Shown: positions 10,919 through 21,136 of the stretch, in pieces | How the letters are laid out: each line of letters opens with the position of its first letter | Numbering within the stretch: position 1 is the stretch's first letter | NCBI GenBank assembly: GCA_012103035.1 | Contig: JAAVLL010000001.1 | Span: 62,001-126,000, forward strand | Length of the DNA stretch: 64,000 nucleotides | Origin: Brucella oryzae | Lineage (GTDB): Bacteria; Pseudomonadota; Alphaproteobacteria; Rhizobiales; Rhizobiaceae | Direction: 5' to 3' | Program-made: the position numbers and the translations under genes | Notes under the pieces: model-generated | Told to the model about the DNA's origin: nothing | Seen by the model: the letters and a program-made list of their open reading frames with translations, nothing else | Database searches by the model: none

Positions 10919-10952
10919 CCCGTCGTGCCTGCGGCACTCCGCCTCTTGCTTT
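10919..10952 (-). promoter_or_regulatory. leader hairpin related to the pheS tandem repeat
   Basis: On the minus strand this reads AAGCAAGAGGCGGA, then the stem GTGCC/GGCAC with a 3-nt loop (10925-10937), then GACGGGA and the rpmI ribosome site. Sequence and position match the last repeat unit before pheS, including the following TAAACAA. Two genes of the translation apparatus thus share a leader element. Function is inferred only. Confidence 0.7.
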
Positions 10953-11127
10953 AAGCGGCGTCGGTATCTGCAACCGACCGGAACCTTGTTTTCACTTCCG
11001 GACTGACCAAGCCCGAAAAGCATACGAAACCGCCACGGCATGCCCTGCCGGGCGGTTCTGTCTCTTTGTCGCATTTCCGAACGCAAAACCGCTTCTCGCA
11101 CTTTTGCTGGAAATGCTTCAACGCGGC

Positions 11128-11156
11128 CTTATAGGTTGAAAGACTGCAAAACGCAA
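11128..11156 (-). promoter_or_regulatory. sigma-70-type promoter of rpmI-rplT
   Basis: On the minus strand TTGCGT (11151-11156) and TATAAG (11128-11133) are separated by 17 bp, close to the housekeeping consensus. It lies about 230 bp upstream of rpmI, leaving a long leader that includes the hairpin at 10919-10952. Confidence 0.65.
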
Positions 11157-11188
11157 TGCCCGAATTGGGCTGAATCGCGGTCGAAACG

Positions 11189-11802
11189 TCAATAAATTCG
11201 CAGAAGCACCGGCAGGATATGACTATCTTGCAGATATTCCACAAACTCGAAGAACGGATAGGCGACGAAAAACACCAGGCCATCCGTGAAGGTACGATAA
11301 AGCCGGTCAGGACGAACGATCAGCTCCTTGTCGTCGCGAAACAGCGAAAACTTAGGGAAGAAGCGCGGAACGTTCGCACAATAGGCTTCATAAGGCTTGC
11401 CGAAATTCTGCTTGAGAAATTTCTCTTCCGTTCGGATGACGATCGAGAAAGCAAGATAACAAAGCACACCGAAGGCGACCGCAATGATGAGGCTCCCGGT
11501 TTGCGCGCCGATGCCCATCGCACCGATGCTGCTGAAGACGTAAAGTGGGTTGCGCGTAACCGAATACGGTCCGCTCTGCACGATCTCCGCGCTCTTGCGC
11601 CCGCCGATATAGAGCGTGCACCACATACGGCCGATGATCGCCGCAACGATCAGGCTCAGACCGAACGCCTCGATATATTCATGGAAATGGCCAGTCGATT
11701 GCGAGCTGACAAAAGCAACGCCACGACCAGAAGCACCACAACGGCGCCGATCGCAAGGCGTCGACGCTGCTGATATTTTCCCAGTTCGCCCAAAGTCTTC
11801 AT
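11189..11802 (-). CDS. isoprenylcysteine carboxyl methyltransferase-family membrane protein (one frame break)
   Basis: Restored 204-residue integral membrane protein after adding one base near 11704 in a T run. It begins MKTLGELGKYQQRRR, then a hydrophobic helix, and contains GPYSVTRNPLYVFS, the signature of the PEMT/ICMT-like phospholipid or protein methyltransferases, with EEKFLKQNFGKPYEAY near the C terminus. Bacterial members act at the inner membrane, probably on small lipids or quinone-like compounds; the substrate is not known. It lies between infC and the rpmI promoter on the same strand. Confidence 0.8.
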
Positions 11803-11880
11803 TGCAGTTCCACGATCCCATATTTATCCGGACAAATGAAAAGCCGCCCGAAGGCGGCTTTTCCAAGGCATTCGAAATGT

Positions 11881-12416
11881 TCAACGCGGGGCGAGAACCA
11901 TCATCATCTGACGGCCTTCAAGCTTCGGCTCGGACTCGACCTTGGCGATTTCGACAGTGTCTTCCTTGACGCGCTGCAAAAGCTTCATGCCAAGTTCCTG
12001 GTGCGCCATTTCGCGTCCACGGAAACGCAAGGTAACCTTGACCTTGTCGCCTTCCTCAAAGAAACGCAGAGCAGCCTTCATCTTCACCTCATAATCATGG
12101 GTGTCGATGTTCGGTCGCATCTTGATTTCCTTGATTTCAACCGTTTTCTGCTTCTTGCGCGCTTCGGCGGCCTTTTCTGATTCTGATACTTCAGCTTGCC
12201 GAGGTCGACGATCTTACAAACCGGAGGCTCCGCGTTCGGCACGATCTCGACGAGATCGAGACCTGCTTCTTCAGCCATGGCGATCGCTTCCTGGATGGAA
12301 ACATCACCGTGGTTCTGGCCTTCGGCATCGATAAGCTGAACCCGGGGAACCCGGATATCACGGTTGGAGCGCGGTCCGTCTTTCTGAACCGGCGTCGCTC
12401 TGAAGGGTCGGCGAAT
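11881..12416 (-). CDS. infC: translation initiation factor IF-3, ATT start (one frame break)
   Basis: IF-3 binds the 30S subunit, prevents 50S joining and checks the start codon. The upstream frame reads [18 protein letters not shown] before the usual IF-3 start, and the only initiation site that fits is ATT at 12416, preceded by AGGAG (12426-12430). An AUU start is the known basis of infC autoregulation. One A is lost near 12175 in an A run before [10 protein letters not shown]. Restored length is 178 residues, normal for Brucellaceae. The C-terminal domain ends [10 protein letters not shown]. Confidence 0.93.
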
Positions 12417-12813
12417 GGTCGTTATCTCCTGAATTGTTACGTCTCATGCGGTCGGATACTCGCTGCCAGACGGCATGTCCCCGATCAAACCGCAGTTGAT
12501 CGCGGAAATGTCGTCAAGCAGGCGGCGAAGTCAATAGCATCTTTGACAGGAAAAATCACCCCGCGTGATAAACGTTCTTTTGTCCTCATTTCGCGGCGGA
12601 CAAGCGGCATATCGGTCACATTTACCGCCATTTCAAGGGCCTCGACCCATATGGCGGGTTTTCTCTCTTTGCGAACATGCCAAAACAATCCAGAGCGCCG
12701 TGTGTCCTTCGGACGCACAAAGGACGCTCTAATCTATTTAATCTACGCATCGTGCTTTCCAAAAATCGGAATCGATTTTCGGGCCGATGCTGTAGGAAAT
12801 GAGGAGATTTGAC
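12417..12813. other. 397-bp gene-free region between infC and a hydrolase
   Basis: Contains the infC ribosome site at its left end and two palindromic repeats. The first (12692-12730) has arms AGAGCG/CGCTCT with inner pairing TGTGTCC/GGACGCA. The second (12746-12791) is a degenerate relative of the family at 56719 and 57588. The hydrolase ribosome site GAGGAG is at 12801-12806. I see no gene. Confidence 0.6.
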
Positions 12814-13593
12814 ATGAGCGTTGCGGGGCCGGAATTCATCGACGTGGACGGAGCGAAAATCGCCCTGCGCTACAGAGCCGGAAGCAAATCTCCGGGTGTG
12901 GTCTGGCTCGGCGGCTATCGTTCCGACATGCTGGGCACCAAGGCGGTCGTTCTCGACGAATGGGCAGCAGAGACCGGACACAGCGCTTTGCGTCACGATT
13001 ATTCCGGCCATGGCGAATCCGGTGGCGATTTCAATCAGGGCACCATCTCGCGCTGGCTGAGCGAAAGTCTGGCCGTCTACCGGCAATTTGCCCAAGGTCC
13101 GCAGATTCTGGTCGGCTCCTCCATGGGAGGCTGGATCGCGCTGCGCATGGCGCAGGAACTTAAGGCGGAAGGCAACCCGCCTGCCGGGATCGTGCTGATA
13201 GCGCCGGCACCCGATTTTACGGCCATGCTTGTGGAACCAACACTTTCCGAAGCGCAGAAAAATGATCTTCGGGAAAAGGGCTATTTCGAGGAACCCTCCG
13301 AATATTCGCCCAACCCCTATATCTATACCCGCGCGCTGATCGAAGACGGGCGGAAGAATCTGGTGCTCAAGGGCATCATCGAGACCGGCTGCCCGGTTCA
13401 TATCCTGCAGGGCATGCAGGACCCCGATGTCCCCTACAAGCATGCGCTGACGCTTGTGGAACACCTGCCCGTCGATGACGTGACCCTTACATTGGTGCGC
13501 GACGGCGATCATCGCCTGTCGCGACCGCAGGATCTCGATCTTCTCATCCGTACGGTTTCCGGTCTGGCAGAGCGCATCACAGCAACAGCATAA
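12814..13593 (+). CDS. alpha/beta hydrolase
   Basis: Intact 259-residue serine hydrolase. The nucleophile elbow is GSSMGGW near residue 108, the oxyanion side is WLGGYRSDM, and the acid and histidine are in MQDPDVPY and DGDHRLS. The RHDYSGHGES stretch is typical of the ABHD10-like thioesterase/esterase group. I chose ATG 12814, seven bases after GAGGAG, over the ATG at 12799. Substrate is unknown; an acyl-thioester is plausible. The BenE-like transporter follows after 12 bp and may be co-transcribed. Confidence 0.85.
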   Translation: MSVAGPEFIDVDGAKIALRYRAGSKSPGVVWLGGYRSDMLGTKAVVLDEWAAETGHSALRHDYSGHGESGGDFNQGTISRWLSESLAVYRQFAQGPQILVGSSMGGWIALRMAQELKAEGNPPAGIVLIAPAPDFTAMLVEPTLSEAQKNDLREKGYFEEPSEYSPNPYIYTRALIEDGRKNLVLKGIIETGCPVHILQGMQDPDVPYKHALTLVEHLPVDDVTLTLVRDGDHRLSRPQDLDLLIRTVSGLAERITATA

Positions 13594-13605
13594 CGGGGCA
13601 TAATT

Positions 13606-14771
13606 ATGCGGTTTTCGGTTTTCGCTTCCTCAGCGGTTGCGGCCATTGTCGGCTTCGGCGGTACGCTGGCACTCATCATTGCGGCAGCGCAGGTGCTAGG
13701 CGCCACTCAGGCCGAAACGGCAAGCTGGGTCACGGCGATCTGTCTAGCGATTGCCGCCTCTTCCGCCTGGCTCAGCATCCGCTACAAGATGCCGATCATC
13801 GCGGCCTGGTCCACACCAGGGCTGGCGCTGATCGGCGCCAGTGCCGGTTTCACCATGCCGGAAGCGGTGGGCGCATTCATCGTAACAGCACTCGCACTGG
13901 TCGCCACCGGGCTGATCCGTCAATTGTCGGTACTCGTTTCCCGTATTCCAGCCTCCGTCGCGTCTGGCATGCTGGCAGGTGTGCTGCTGAGTTTCGTCAT
14001 TGCCGCTGCCAAGACAGTGCCCGGCGACCCGGTTTTCGTCCTGCCGCTGGTGGCGCTATTCTTCATCATCCGCCTGTTCAACCCGTCGCTCGCCGTCATT
14101 GCCGTTCTGGTGATCGGAATGATCTTCGCGCTGCTCACAGGGCGCTCACCTGCCCTGCCCGCGCCTGAAATCTCCACGCTCACCCTCATCTGGCCAGAGT
14201 TTCACATGGGCGCGATGATCGGCATCGCGATCCCGCTCTATCTGGTAACCATGGCCTCGCAGAACCTGCCGGGCTTTGCCGTGCTGCGTGCTTCAGGCTA
14301 TGAGCCGCCAACCAGCGCCTGCTTGCGCGTGACCGGCCTCTTTTCACTGCTGACGGCTCCTTTTGGCGCTTCCACCACCAATCTGGCCGCTATCTCGGCA
14401 GCACTCTGCACCAATCCCGACGCACATCCAGACCACACCAAACGCTGGCTTACCGGCCCGGTCTACGCCGTGATCTATGTGGTGTTCGCCCTCTTCGGGG
14501 CATCATTGGTCGCGATCTTTGCCGTCTTGCCGGTAACGCTCATCGCCCTTGTTGCCGGGCTTGCCCTGACCGGTCCGTTCATCAACGCCATGTCATTGGC
14601 GCTGAAGGACGAGCATGAGCGCCTTGCAGCGACCATAACCTTTGCCGTGACGGCCTCCGGCATGGCATTTTTCGGGTCGGCTCCGCCTTCTGGGCGCTGA
14701 TCGCCGGGCTCGCCGTCACTTTTCTCGAACATTTTCGTAAAAATCTCGAATTAATTGCATTGGTTAAGTGA
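13606..14771 (+). CDS. benE: BenE-family transporter (one frame break)
   Basis: A hydrophobic protein of about 12 helices resembling the BenE benzoate/proton symporter family, within the broader nucleobase-ascorbate fold. It starts MRFSVFASSAVAAIVGFGG; ASQNLPGFAVLRASGY and APFGASTTNLAAISAALC are characteristic half-helix segments. One G is lost near 14680 before VGSAFWALIAG; restored length 388. No benzoate catabolic genes are nearby, so the real substrate is open. It follows the hydrolase closely. Confidence 0.8.
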
Positions 14772-14948
14772 AGAGGGCTGCGAATCCTCCGGTTGTATTC
14801 TTGAAAAGCCGCAATCTTTTCACCACGTCGAAGTCAAGCCGCCAGAAGAAAATGTCCGCATGAGGCGGGCTGGCAGGCCTTGGTTTCGCGCATGTTGCCG
14901 GACGATGTCGAACGGTTGAATGGCATGCGCTTTTCAACGGAGCAGACC

Positions 14949-15404
14949 ATGACCAATACTGCATTGATCCGCCCGGCATGGACGCCAGCCACGATTGCGC
15001 TGATGGTGCTCGGCTTTTTCCTGTTCTGGCCGCTTGGCCTTGCCATGCTCGCCTATATCCTCTGGGGTGATCGCCTCGAAGGGTTCAAGCGCGGCGTGAA
15101 CGAGAAGACCGATTCCATGTTCGGCTCGTTCCGCAACTGCCGTAAGGGCGAAAACTTCAACTTCGGTGGCACCACTGGCAATGAGGCTTTTGACGACTGG
15201 CGCCGCGCCGAGCTGGAGCGGCTGGCCGAAGAACGCCGCAAGCTCGAAGAAGCGCGCGCCGAATTCGAGGCCTATGCCGCAGAACTTCGCCGTGCCCGTG
15301 ACAAGGAAGAATTCGACCGCTTCATGGCTGAGCGCCGTGCGGCCTCGAAGAAGACGCCTGCCCCGCGCACCAAAGGCGGCAAGGACGACATCACCGATCT
15401 TTGA
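14949..15404 (+). CDS. DUF2852 membrane-anchored protein
   Basis: Intact 151-residue protein. It has one hydrophobic segment (IALMVLGFFLFWPLGLAMLA, about residues 14-33) and then a long, charged, helical region of E/R/A repeats (residues 75-130) likely to form a coiled coil. This is the arrangement of the alphaproteobacterial DUF2852 family, whose function is unknown. The start MTNTALIRPAWTP fits the family; an upstream extension does not. Confidence 0.8.
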   Translation: MTNTALIRPAWTPATIALMVLGFFLFWPLGLAMLAYILWGDRLEGFKRGVNEKTDSMFGSFRNCRKGENFNFGGTTGNEAFDDWRRAELERLAEERRKLEEARAEFEAYAAELRRARDKEEFDRFMAERRAASKKTPAPRTKGGKDDITDL

Positions 15405-15431
15405 TAGGGTATAACACCCTGAAATCTTTTG

Positions 15432-15459
15432 AAACGGCGCAGTTTGGCTGCGCCGTTTC
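15432..15459 (+). terminator. hairpin after the DUF2852 gene
   Basis: AAACGGCGCA (15432-15441) pairs with TGCGCCGTTT (15449-15458 region) around a short loop. No strong T tract follows, so termination efficiency is uncertain. Confidence 0.55.
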
Positions 15460-15511
15460 AGTCAAAATAGCAATTTTTCTGGCTTTTACGCGAATCACTT
15501 ATTCTTAAGCG

Positions 15512-16273
15512 ATGGGCTTATCCTTCCTTCGGCAAATCAGTGGCAAAGGAGCGTCTGCTGGGACGGCAACCGTTCGCAGCGAACGCATCCATGCGGTCGC
15601 AGGACGGGAACTTCCCTTGCGTGTTTTCGAAAATCCGCGTGCCAAACGACTGACCCTGCGTATCGAAGCAGGTGGCAAGGGACTGCGCATTACGGTTCCG
15701 CCCGGACTTCCCGAGCGTGAAGTGCTGAGTTTCCTCAACCGTCACGAAGGCTGGATCGAAAGCCGCATCGCAAAGCTGCCTGACCAGCCGGGCGTGCGCG
15801 CCGGCATCAAGATTCCCCTGCGCGGTGTGCCACACAAGATCGTGCATCAATCAGGCCGCGGCACCACCCAGCTTCTTGAAGGCAATATTCTGCTCGTTCA
15901 TGGCGACCCGGCACATCTGCCGCGCCGCGTCGCCGATCATATCAAACGCGAAGTGAAGCGCGAGATCGAGGCACTCGTGGTCCGACATACCGCCACGGTC
16001 GGTCGCAAGGCCAAATCCGTGCGCTTCAAGGACACGAAGAGCCGCTGGGGTTCCTGCACCTCGGACGGCGTCCTCTCCTTCTCCTGGCGCATAGGTATGG
16101 CCCCTGCCCCGGTGATCAACTATCTTGTTGCCCATGAGGTGGCCCATCTCATCGAGATGAACCATGGGCCGAAATTCTGGAAACTCTGCCATGAGCTTTG
16201 TCCCGACACGGAACGCTGCAAGGCTTGGCTGAAGCGCAATGGCAGCGCATTACAGGCTATCGACTTCACATGA
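15512..16273 (+). CDS. YgjP/SprT-like zinc metallopeptidase domain protein
   Basis: Intact 253-residue protein of the YgjP (DUF45) family. The C-terminal half has the zinc site HEVAHLIEMNHGPKFW, with two His and a Glu in HExxH and a third His further on, plus the conserved SRWGSCTSDG strand. The N-terminal half is a beta-rich domain with RAKRLTLRIEAGGKGLRI. Members are predicted metallopeptidases; in some genomes they accompany restriction systems, but none is present here. Its TGA overlaps the ATG of the next gene by 4 bp. Confidence 0.85.
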   Translation: MGLSFLRQISGKGASAGTATVRSERIHAVAGRELPLRVFENPRAKRLTLRIEAGGKGLRITVPPGLPEREVLSFLNRHEGWIESRIAKLPDQPGVRAGIKIPLRGVPHKIVHQSGRGTTQLLEGNILLVHGDPAHLPRRVADHIKREVKREIEALVVRHTATVGRKAKSVRFKDTKSRWGSCTSDGVLSFSWRIGMAPAPVINYLVAHEVAHLIEMNHGPKFWKLCHELCPDTERCKAWLKRNGSALQAIDFT

Positions 16274-16908
16274 CCGCATCCATACTGACCGCCGCCAACG
16301 TGCTGTGGGATTATCACTGCATCTATGATCCGCTGGAAACCGCCGATGTCATTATCGGGCTTGGCAGCTACGATCCGCGCGTTGCCGAAAGGGCAGCCGA
16401 TCTCTTTCTCGCAGGCATGGCGACGTGGCTGGTGTTCACCGGCAAAAGCGGCCACTGGACGGACAAACTCTATAAGGCAAGCGAAGCAGAAGCTTTTGCC
16501 GAAATCGCAATCAGGCGCGGCGTGCCCGAAGAAGCGATCACGGTCGAACCCGAGGCTACCAATATCGGCGAAAACATAAGGTTCAGTCGTGAACGGCTTG
16601 CGCCCGGCGCAATCAGCGCCATCCTTGTGACCAAGCCGCAGACGCAGCGTCGCGTTCTGGCGACCGTAGCCCGCCAATGGCCGGAAGCACGCGCAAGCAT
16701 CACCGCGCCGCTCGTTTCCTTCCAAGGCCAGCCAACGGCAGACCATCCGGTCGAAATGCTTATCAATGAGATGACCGGCGATCTCCAGCGCATTCTTGAA
16801 TATCCTGCCAAGGGTTATCAGATCGCGCAGGCTGTTCCCCTTGAGGTCATGGAGGCGTATGATTTCCTGATCGCACAGGGTTTTGATGGCCATCCCGTCT
16901 CCGAATAG
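16270..16908 (+). CDS. YdcF/ElyC-family protein (DUF218)
   Basis: Intact 212-residue cytosolic member of the DUF218 family. It has ADVIIGLGSYDPRVAERAAD near the N terminus, FTGKSGHW and EPEATNIGEN, matching the nucleotide-like ligand pocket described for YdcF. The biochemical activity is not established. The ATGA overlap with the metallopeptidase implies translational coupling. A longer in-frame start at 16198 would lie inside that gene and is rejected. Confidence 0.8.
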   Translation: MTASILTAANVLWDYHCIYDPLETADVIIGLGSYDPRVAERAADLFLAGMATWLVFTGKSGHWTDKLYKASEAEAFAEIAIRRGVPEEAITVEPEATNIGENIRFSRERLAPGAISAILVTKPQTQRRVLATVARQWPEARASITAPLVSFQGQPTADHPVEMLINEMTGDLQRILEYPAKGYQIAQAVPLEVMEAYDFLIAQGFDGHPVSE

Positions 16909-16962
16909 TTCCGGAACAGACGGAATAGCTTGAGTAGCCCCGGATTTATGCGACGGACAACC

Positions 16963-17615
16963 ATGGTTCTCGATATCAAGATATGCGGGCTTAAAACCCC
17001 CGACGCCGTTGCCGCCGCCCTCGACGGCGGTGCGACGCATATCGGTTTCATCTTCTTTCCCAAAAGCCCGCGCCATATAACCCCGCAGATGGCAGCAGGC
17101 TTGCGCGATGCGGTCAACGGGCGGGCGCTTGTCGTTGCCGTTACAGTCGATGCGGACGATGAAACGCTGGATGATATCGTGAAAACGGTGAAACCCGATA
17201 TTCTGCAGCTTCATGGCCACGAGACGCCGGATCGCGTGGCCTTCATCAAAGCGCGTTATGGCTTGCCGGTCATGAAGGCTTTTCGGTGCGCGACGCCAGC
17301 GATCTTGCCGCGATTGCGGCCTATAAGGGCATAGCAGACCGTTTCCTGTTCGATGCCAAGCCGCCGAAGGGATCGGACCTTCCGGGCGGCAACGGCGTAT
17401 CATTCGACTGGGAACTTCTGGCGGCGCTTGACGCGGATATCGATTACATGCTTTCCGGTGGATTGAATGCGGACAATATCGCAGAGGCGCTCCACAAAAC
17501 CCAAGCGCCCGGCATCGATATATCGTCCGGCGTCGAACGCGCGCCCGGCGAAAAGGATGTGCGTCTCATCGAGAATTTTTCCGGGCTGTCGCCGATGCGC
17601 GCCGATGCCCTGTAG
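16963..17615 (+). CDS. trpF: phosphoribosylanthranilate isomerase (one frame break)
   Basis: Converts phosphoribosylanthranilate to carboxyphenylamino-deoxyribulose phosphate in tryptophan synthesis. It starts MVLDIKICGLKTPDA, with catalytic Cys in KICGLK, the LQLHGHE motif and IDISSGVERAPGEKD phosphate-binding loop at the end of the barrel. One T is lost near 17285 before SVRDASDLAAI. Restored length is 217. The first gene of a trpF-trpB-orf-trpA-accD-folC string, all on the plus strand. Confidence 0.95.
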
Positions 17616-17624
17616 ACAGCCTGA

Positions 17625-18862
<1,238 letters not shown>

Positions 18863-18863
18863 C

Positions 18864-19334
18864 ATGGGTAACGACGTCGCCGAAATCTCCGTCTACAAGC
18901 CGCGCGCCGCATGGTTCGACGGCCTGACGACGTGCGGTCCGGCGACGATCAAGCTCAACATCATAGAAGCCGATCCGGCCAATCCTGTCGCGGAGGCCGC
19001 TGTCGGCCTCGCCCGCAGGCAGATCGAAGCCGCCGCTGAAAAGCTCGTCGCCTTGCCGCATATGGGCGTAGGTTTTGCCATTCTGCATCAGGGTGAGGAG
19101 GGCCTGTGGCTGCTTCTGCACTGGTGGCTGGAAGGCGGTATCGCCACGGAAGTCCTCTGGCAGTCGGAACTCGGCGACGAGGTGGAATTCATGACCGCAC
19201 AACCGCTGCTGATGGCCTGCGTGTGGGAACTCGGAATCATAGACTTTGAACGGCGTGCATGGATGGAAACGGCGATGGCGGGCAAGCCCGTTGCCGACTA
19301 TCTGACGCGCACTTTGCCACGGGGCACGGTATGA
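18864..19334 (+). CDS. uncharacterised protein between trpB and trpA
   Basis: Intact 156-residue protein that I do not recognise. It starts [20 protein letters not shown] one base after the trpB stop, and its TGA overlaps the trpA ATG (ATGA at 19331). The sequence is tryptophan-rich ([26 protein letters not shown]), with no signal peptide or clear membrane segment and no known motif. Its tight fit in the operon implies co-translation with both tryptophan synthase subunits. A role in that complex is only a guess. Confidence 0.75.
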   Translation: MGNDVAEISVYKPRAAWFDGLTTCGPATIKLNIIEADPANPVAEAAVGLARRQIEAAAEKLVALPHMGVGFAILHQGEEGLWLLLHWWLEGGIATEVLWQSELGDEVEFMTAQPLLMACVWELGIIDFERRAWMETAMAGKPVADYLTRTLPRGTV

Positions 19335-20168
19335 CTACTCGCATCGACACCAAATTCGCTGAACTGAAGGCCGAGGGCCGTCCGGCGCTCGTTACCTATT
19401 TCATGGGTGGCGATCCCGATCTGGAAACCTCGCTCAAGGTCATGAAGGCATTGCCAAAGGCCGGTGCCGACGTGATCGAGCTTGGCATGCCCTTCTCCGA
19501 TCCGATGGCAGATGGACCCGCCATTCAGGCCGCAGGTCTGCGCGCCCTCAACGCCGGGCAGACGCTTGCCAAGACGCTGCACATGGCAGCAGAATTCCGC
19601 AAGGAAGACGACACCACCCCCATCGTCATGATGGGCTACTACAACCCGATCTATATCTATGGTGTGGAACGCTTTCTGGCCGATGCCAAAGCGTCTGGCG
19701 TCGACGGCTGATCGTCGTCGATCTTCCCTCCGAAATGGATGCGGAACTTTGCATTCCGGCCATGAAGGCGGGCATCAATTTCATTCGCCTCACCACGCCG
19801 ACCACGGATGACAAGCGCCTGCCGAAAGTGCTGCATAATTCGTCGGGCTTCGTCTATTACGTCTCGATGAACGGCATCACCGGCTCGGCAATCGCCGATA
19901 CCGCGAAAGTTGGTGAAGCCGTGCGCCACATCAAGAAAAGCACCGATTTGCCGATCTGTGTCGGTTTCGGCGTCAAGACGCCGGAACAGGCCACAGCCAT
20001 CGCCGCCCATGCCGATGGCGTCGTCGTCGGCACGGCCATCGTCAACGCGATTGCCGGTGAACTCGATGAAAGGGCAAGGTGAAAGGCGATCCGGTCGCCG
20101 CCGCAAGCCGGCTTGTCCACGCTCTTGCTGAAAGCGTGCGCGCCACACGCCTTGAAGCCGCCCAATAA
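19331..20168 (+). CDS. trpA: tryptophan synthase alpha chain (two frame breaks)
   Basis: Cleaves indole-3-glycerol phosphate to indole. It starts [19 protein letters not shown]. The catalytic Glu is in [18 protein letters not shown] and the second acid in SGVDGLIVVDLP. One C is lost near 19710 (between DG and LIVVD) and one base near 20072 (before GKVKGDPVA). Restored length is 279, the family norm. The start overlaps the preceding small gene by 4 bp. Confidence 0.95.
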
Positions 20169-20228
20169 ATCGTCCATTTAAGCGGCTGAGAAGTCGTTGC
20201 CGAAGAACAAGAAACGGAACCAAACGTC

Positions 20229-21134
20229 ATGAACTGGATCACCAACTACGTTCGTCCGAAGATCAATTCGATGCTCGGCCGTCGTGAAATGCCGGAAAAC
20301 CTCTGGATCAAGGATCCGTCGACCGGTGAAATGGTGTTTCACAAGGACCTTGAGAGCAACCAGTTTGTGATCCCCTCCTCAGGTCATCACATGCGCATCA
20401 AGGCGAAGGACCGTCTGCGCTTCTTCTTCGACAATGGCGAATATACGACGCTTGAAGCGCCAAAAGTGCCTGTCGATCCGCTGAAATTCCGCGACGAGAA
20501 GAAATATATCGACCGTCTCAAGGATTATCGCACCCGCACCGGCATGGATGACGCCATCGTCAACGGCCTCGGCACAATCGAAGGCTTGCCGATTGTCGCC
20601 ACCGTTCAGGATTTCGGGTTCATGGGCGGTTCGCTCGGCATGGGTGCCGGCGAAGCCATCATTCAGGGTTTTGAAAAGGCCATCGAGCTGAAACGCCCGC
20701 TGGTCCTGTTTGCCGCCTCGGGCGGTGCGCGCATGCAGGAAGGCATCCTGTCGCTCATGCAGCTCCCGCGCACCACGGTTGCAGTTGAAATGCTGAAAGA
20801 GGCAGGTCTGCCCTATATCGTCGTGCTGACCAATCCGACTACGGGCGGGGTAACGGCTTCCTACGCCATGCTGGGCGATATCCACATCGCCGAACCAGGC
20901 GCCCTGATCGGCTTTGCCGGCCCGCGCGTCATCGAGCAGACGATCCGTGAAAAGCTGCCGGAAGGCTTCCAGAGCGCCGACTATCTCATGGAACATGGCA
21001 TGGTCGACATGGTCGTCTCGCGTCTGGAATTGAAGGGCACGATTGCGCGCCTTCTCAAGATCATGACCAGGCAGCCCGGCAATAGCGACGCGCCGGAACA
21101 CGAAAAGACGGAAGCAACCGACAAGGCAGCCTGA
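20229..21134 (+). CDS. accD: acetyl-CoA carboxylase carboxyltransferase beta subunit
   Basis: Intact 301-residue beta subunit, which with AccA transfers carboxyl from biotin to acetyl-CoA for fatty acid synthesis. The crotonase-fold core is complete ([44 protein letters not shown]). The N-terminal zinc ribbon found in E. coli is present in length but all four cysteines are gone: the segment reads [19 protein letters not shown] then [10 protein letters not shown]. The C-terminal tail is polar and variable. It follows trpA by 60 bp and precedes folC by 2 bp. Confidence 0.96.
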   Translation: MNWITNYVRPKINSMLGRREMPENLWIKDPSTGEMVFHKDLESNQFVIPSSGHHMRIKAKDRLRFFFDNGEYTTLEAPKVPVDPLKFRDEKKYIDRLKDYRTRTGMDDAIVNGLGTIEGLPIVATVQDFGFMGGSLGMGAGEAIIQGFEKAIELKRPLVLFAASGGARMQEGILSLMQLPRTTVAVEMLKEAGLPYIVVLTNPTTGGVTASYAMLGDIHIAEPGALIGFAGPRVIEQTIREKLPEGFQSADYLMEHGMVDMVVSRLELKGTIARLLKIMTRQPGNSDAPEHEKTEATDKAA

Positions 21135-21136
21135 TC

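Noticed and set aside
19331..20168. Programmed ribosomal frameshifting in trpA and neighbouring genes
   Set aside because: No slippery heptamer with a downstream structure is present, and the same type of break occurs throughout the window.
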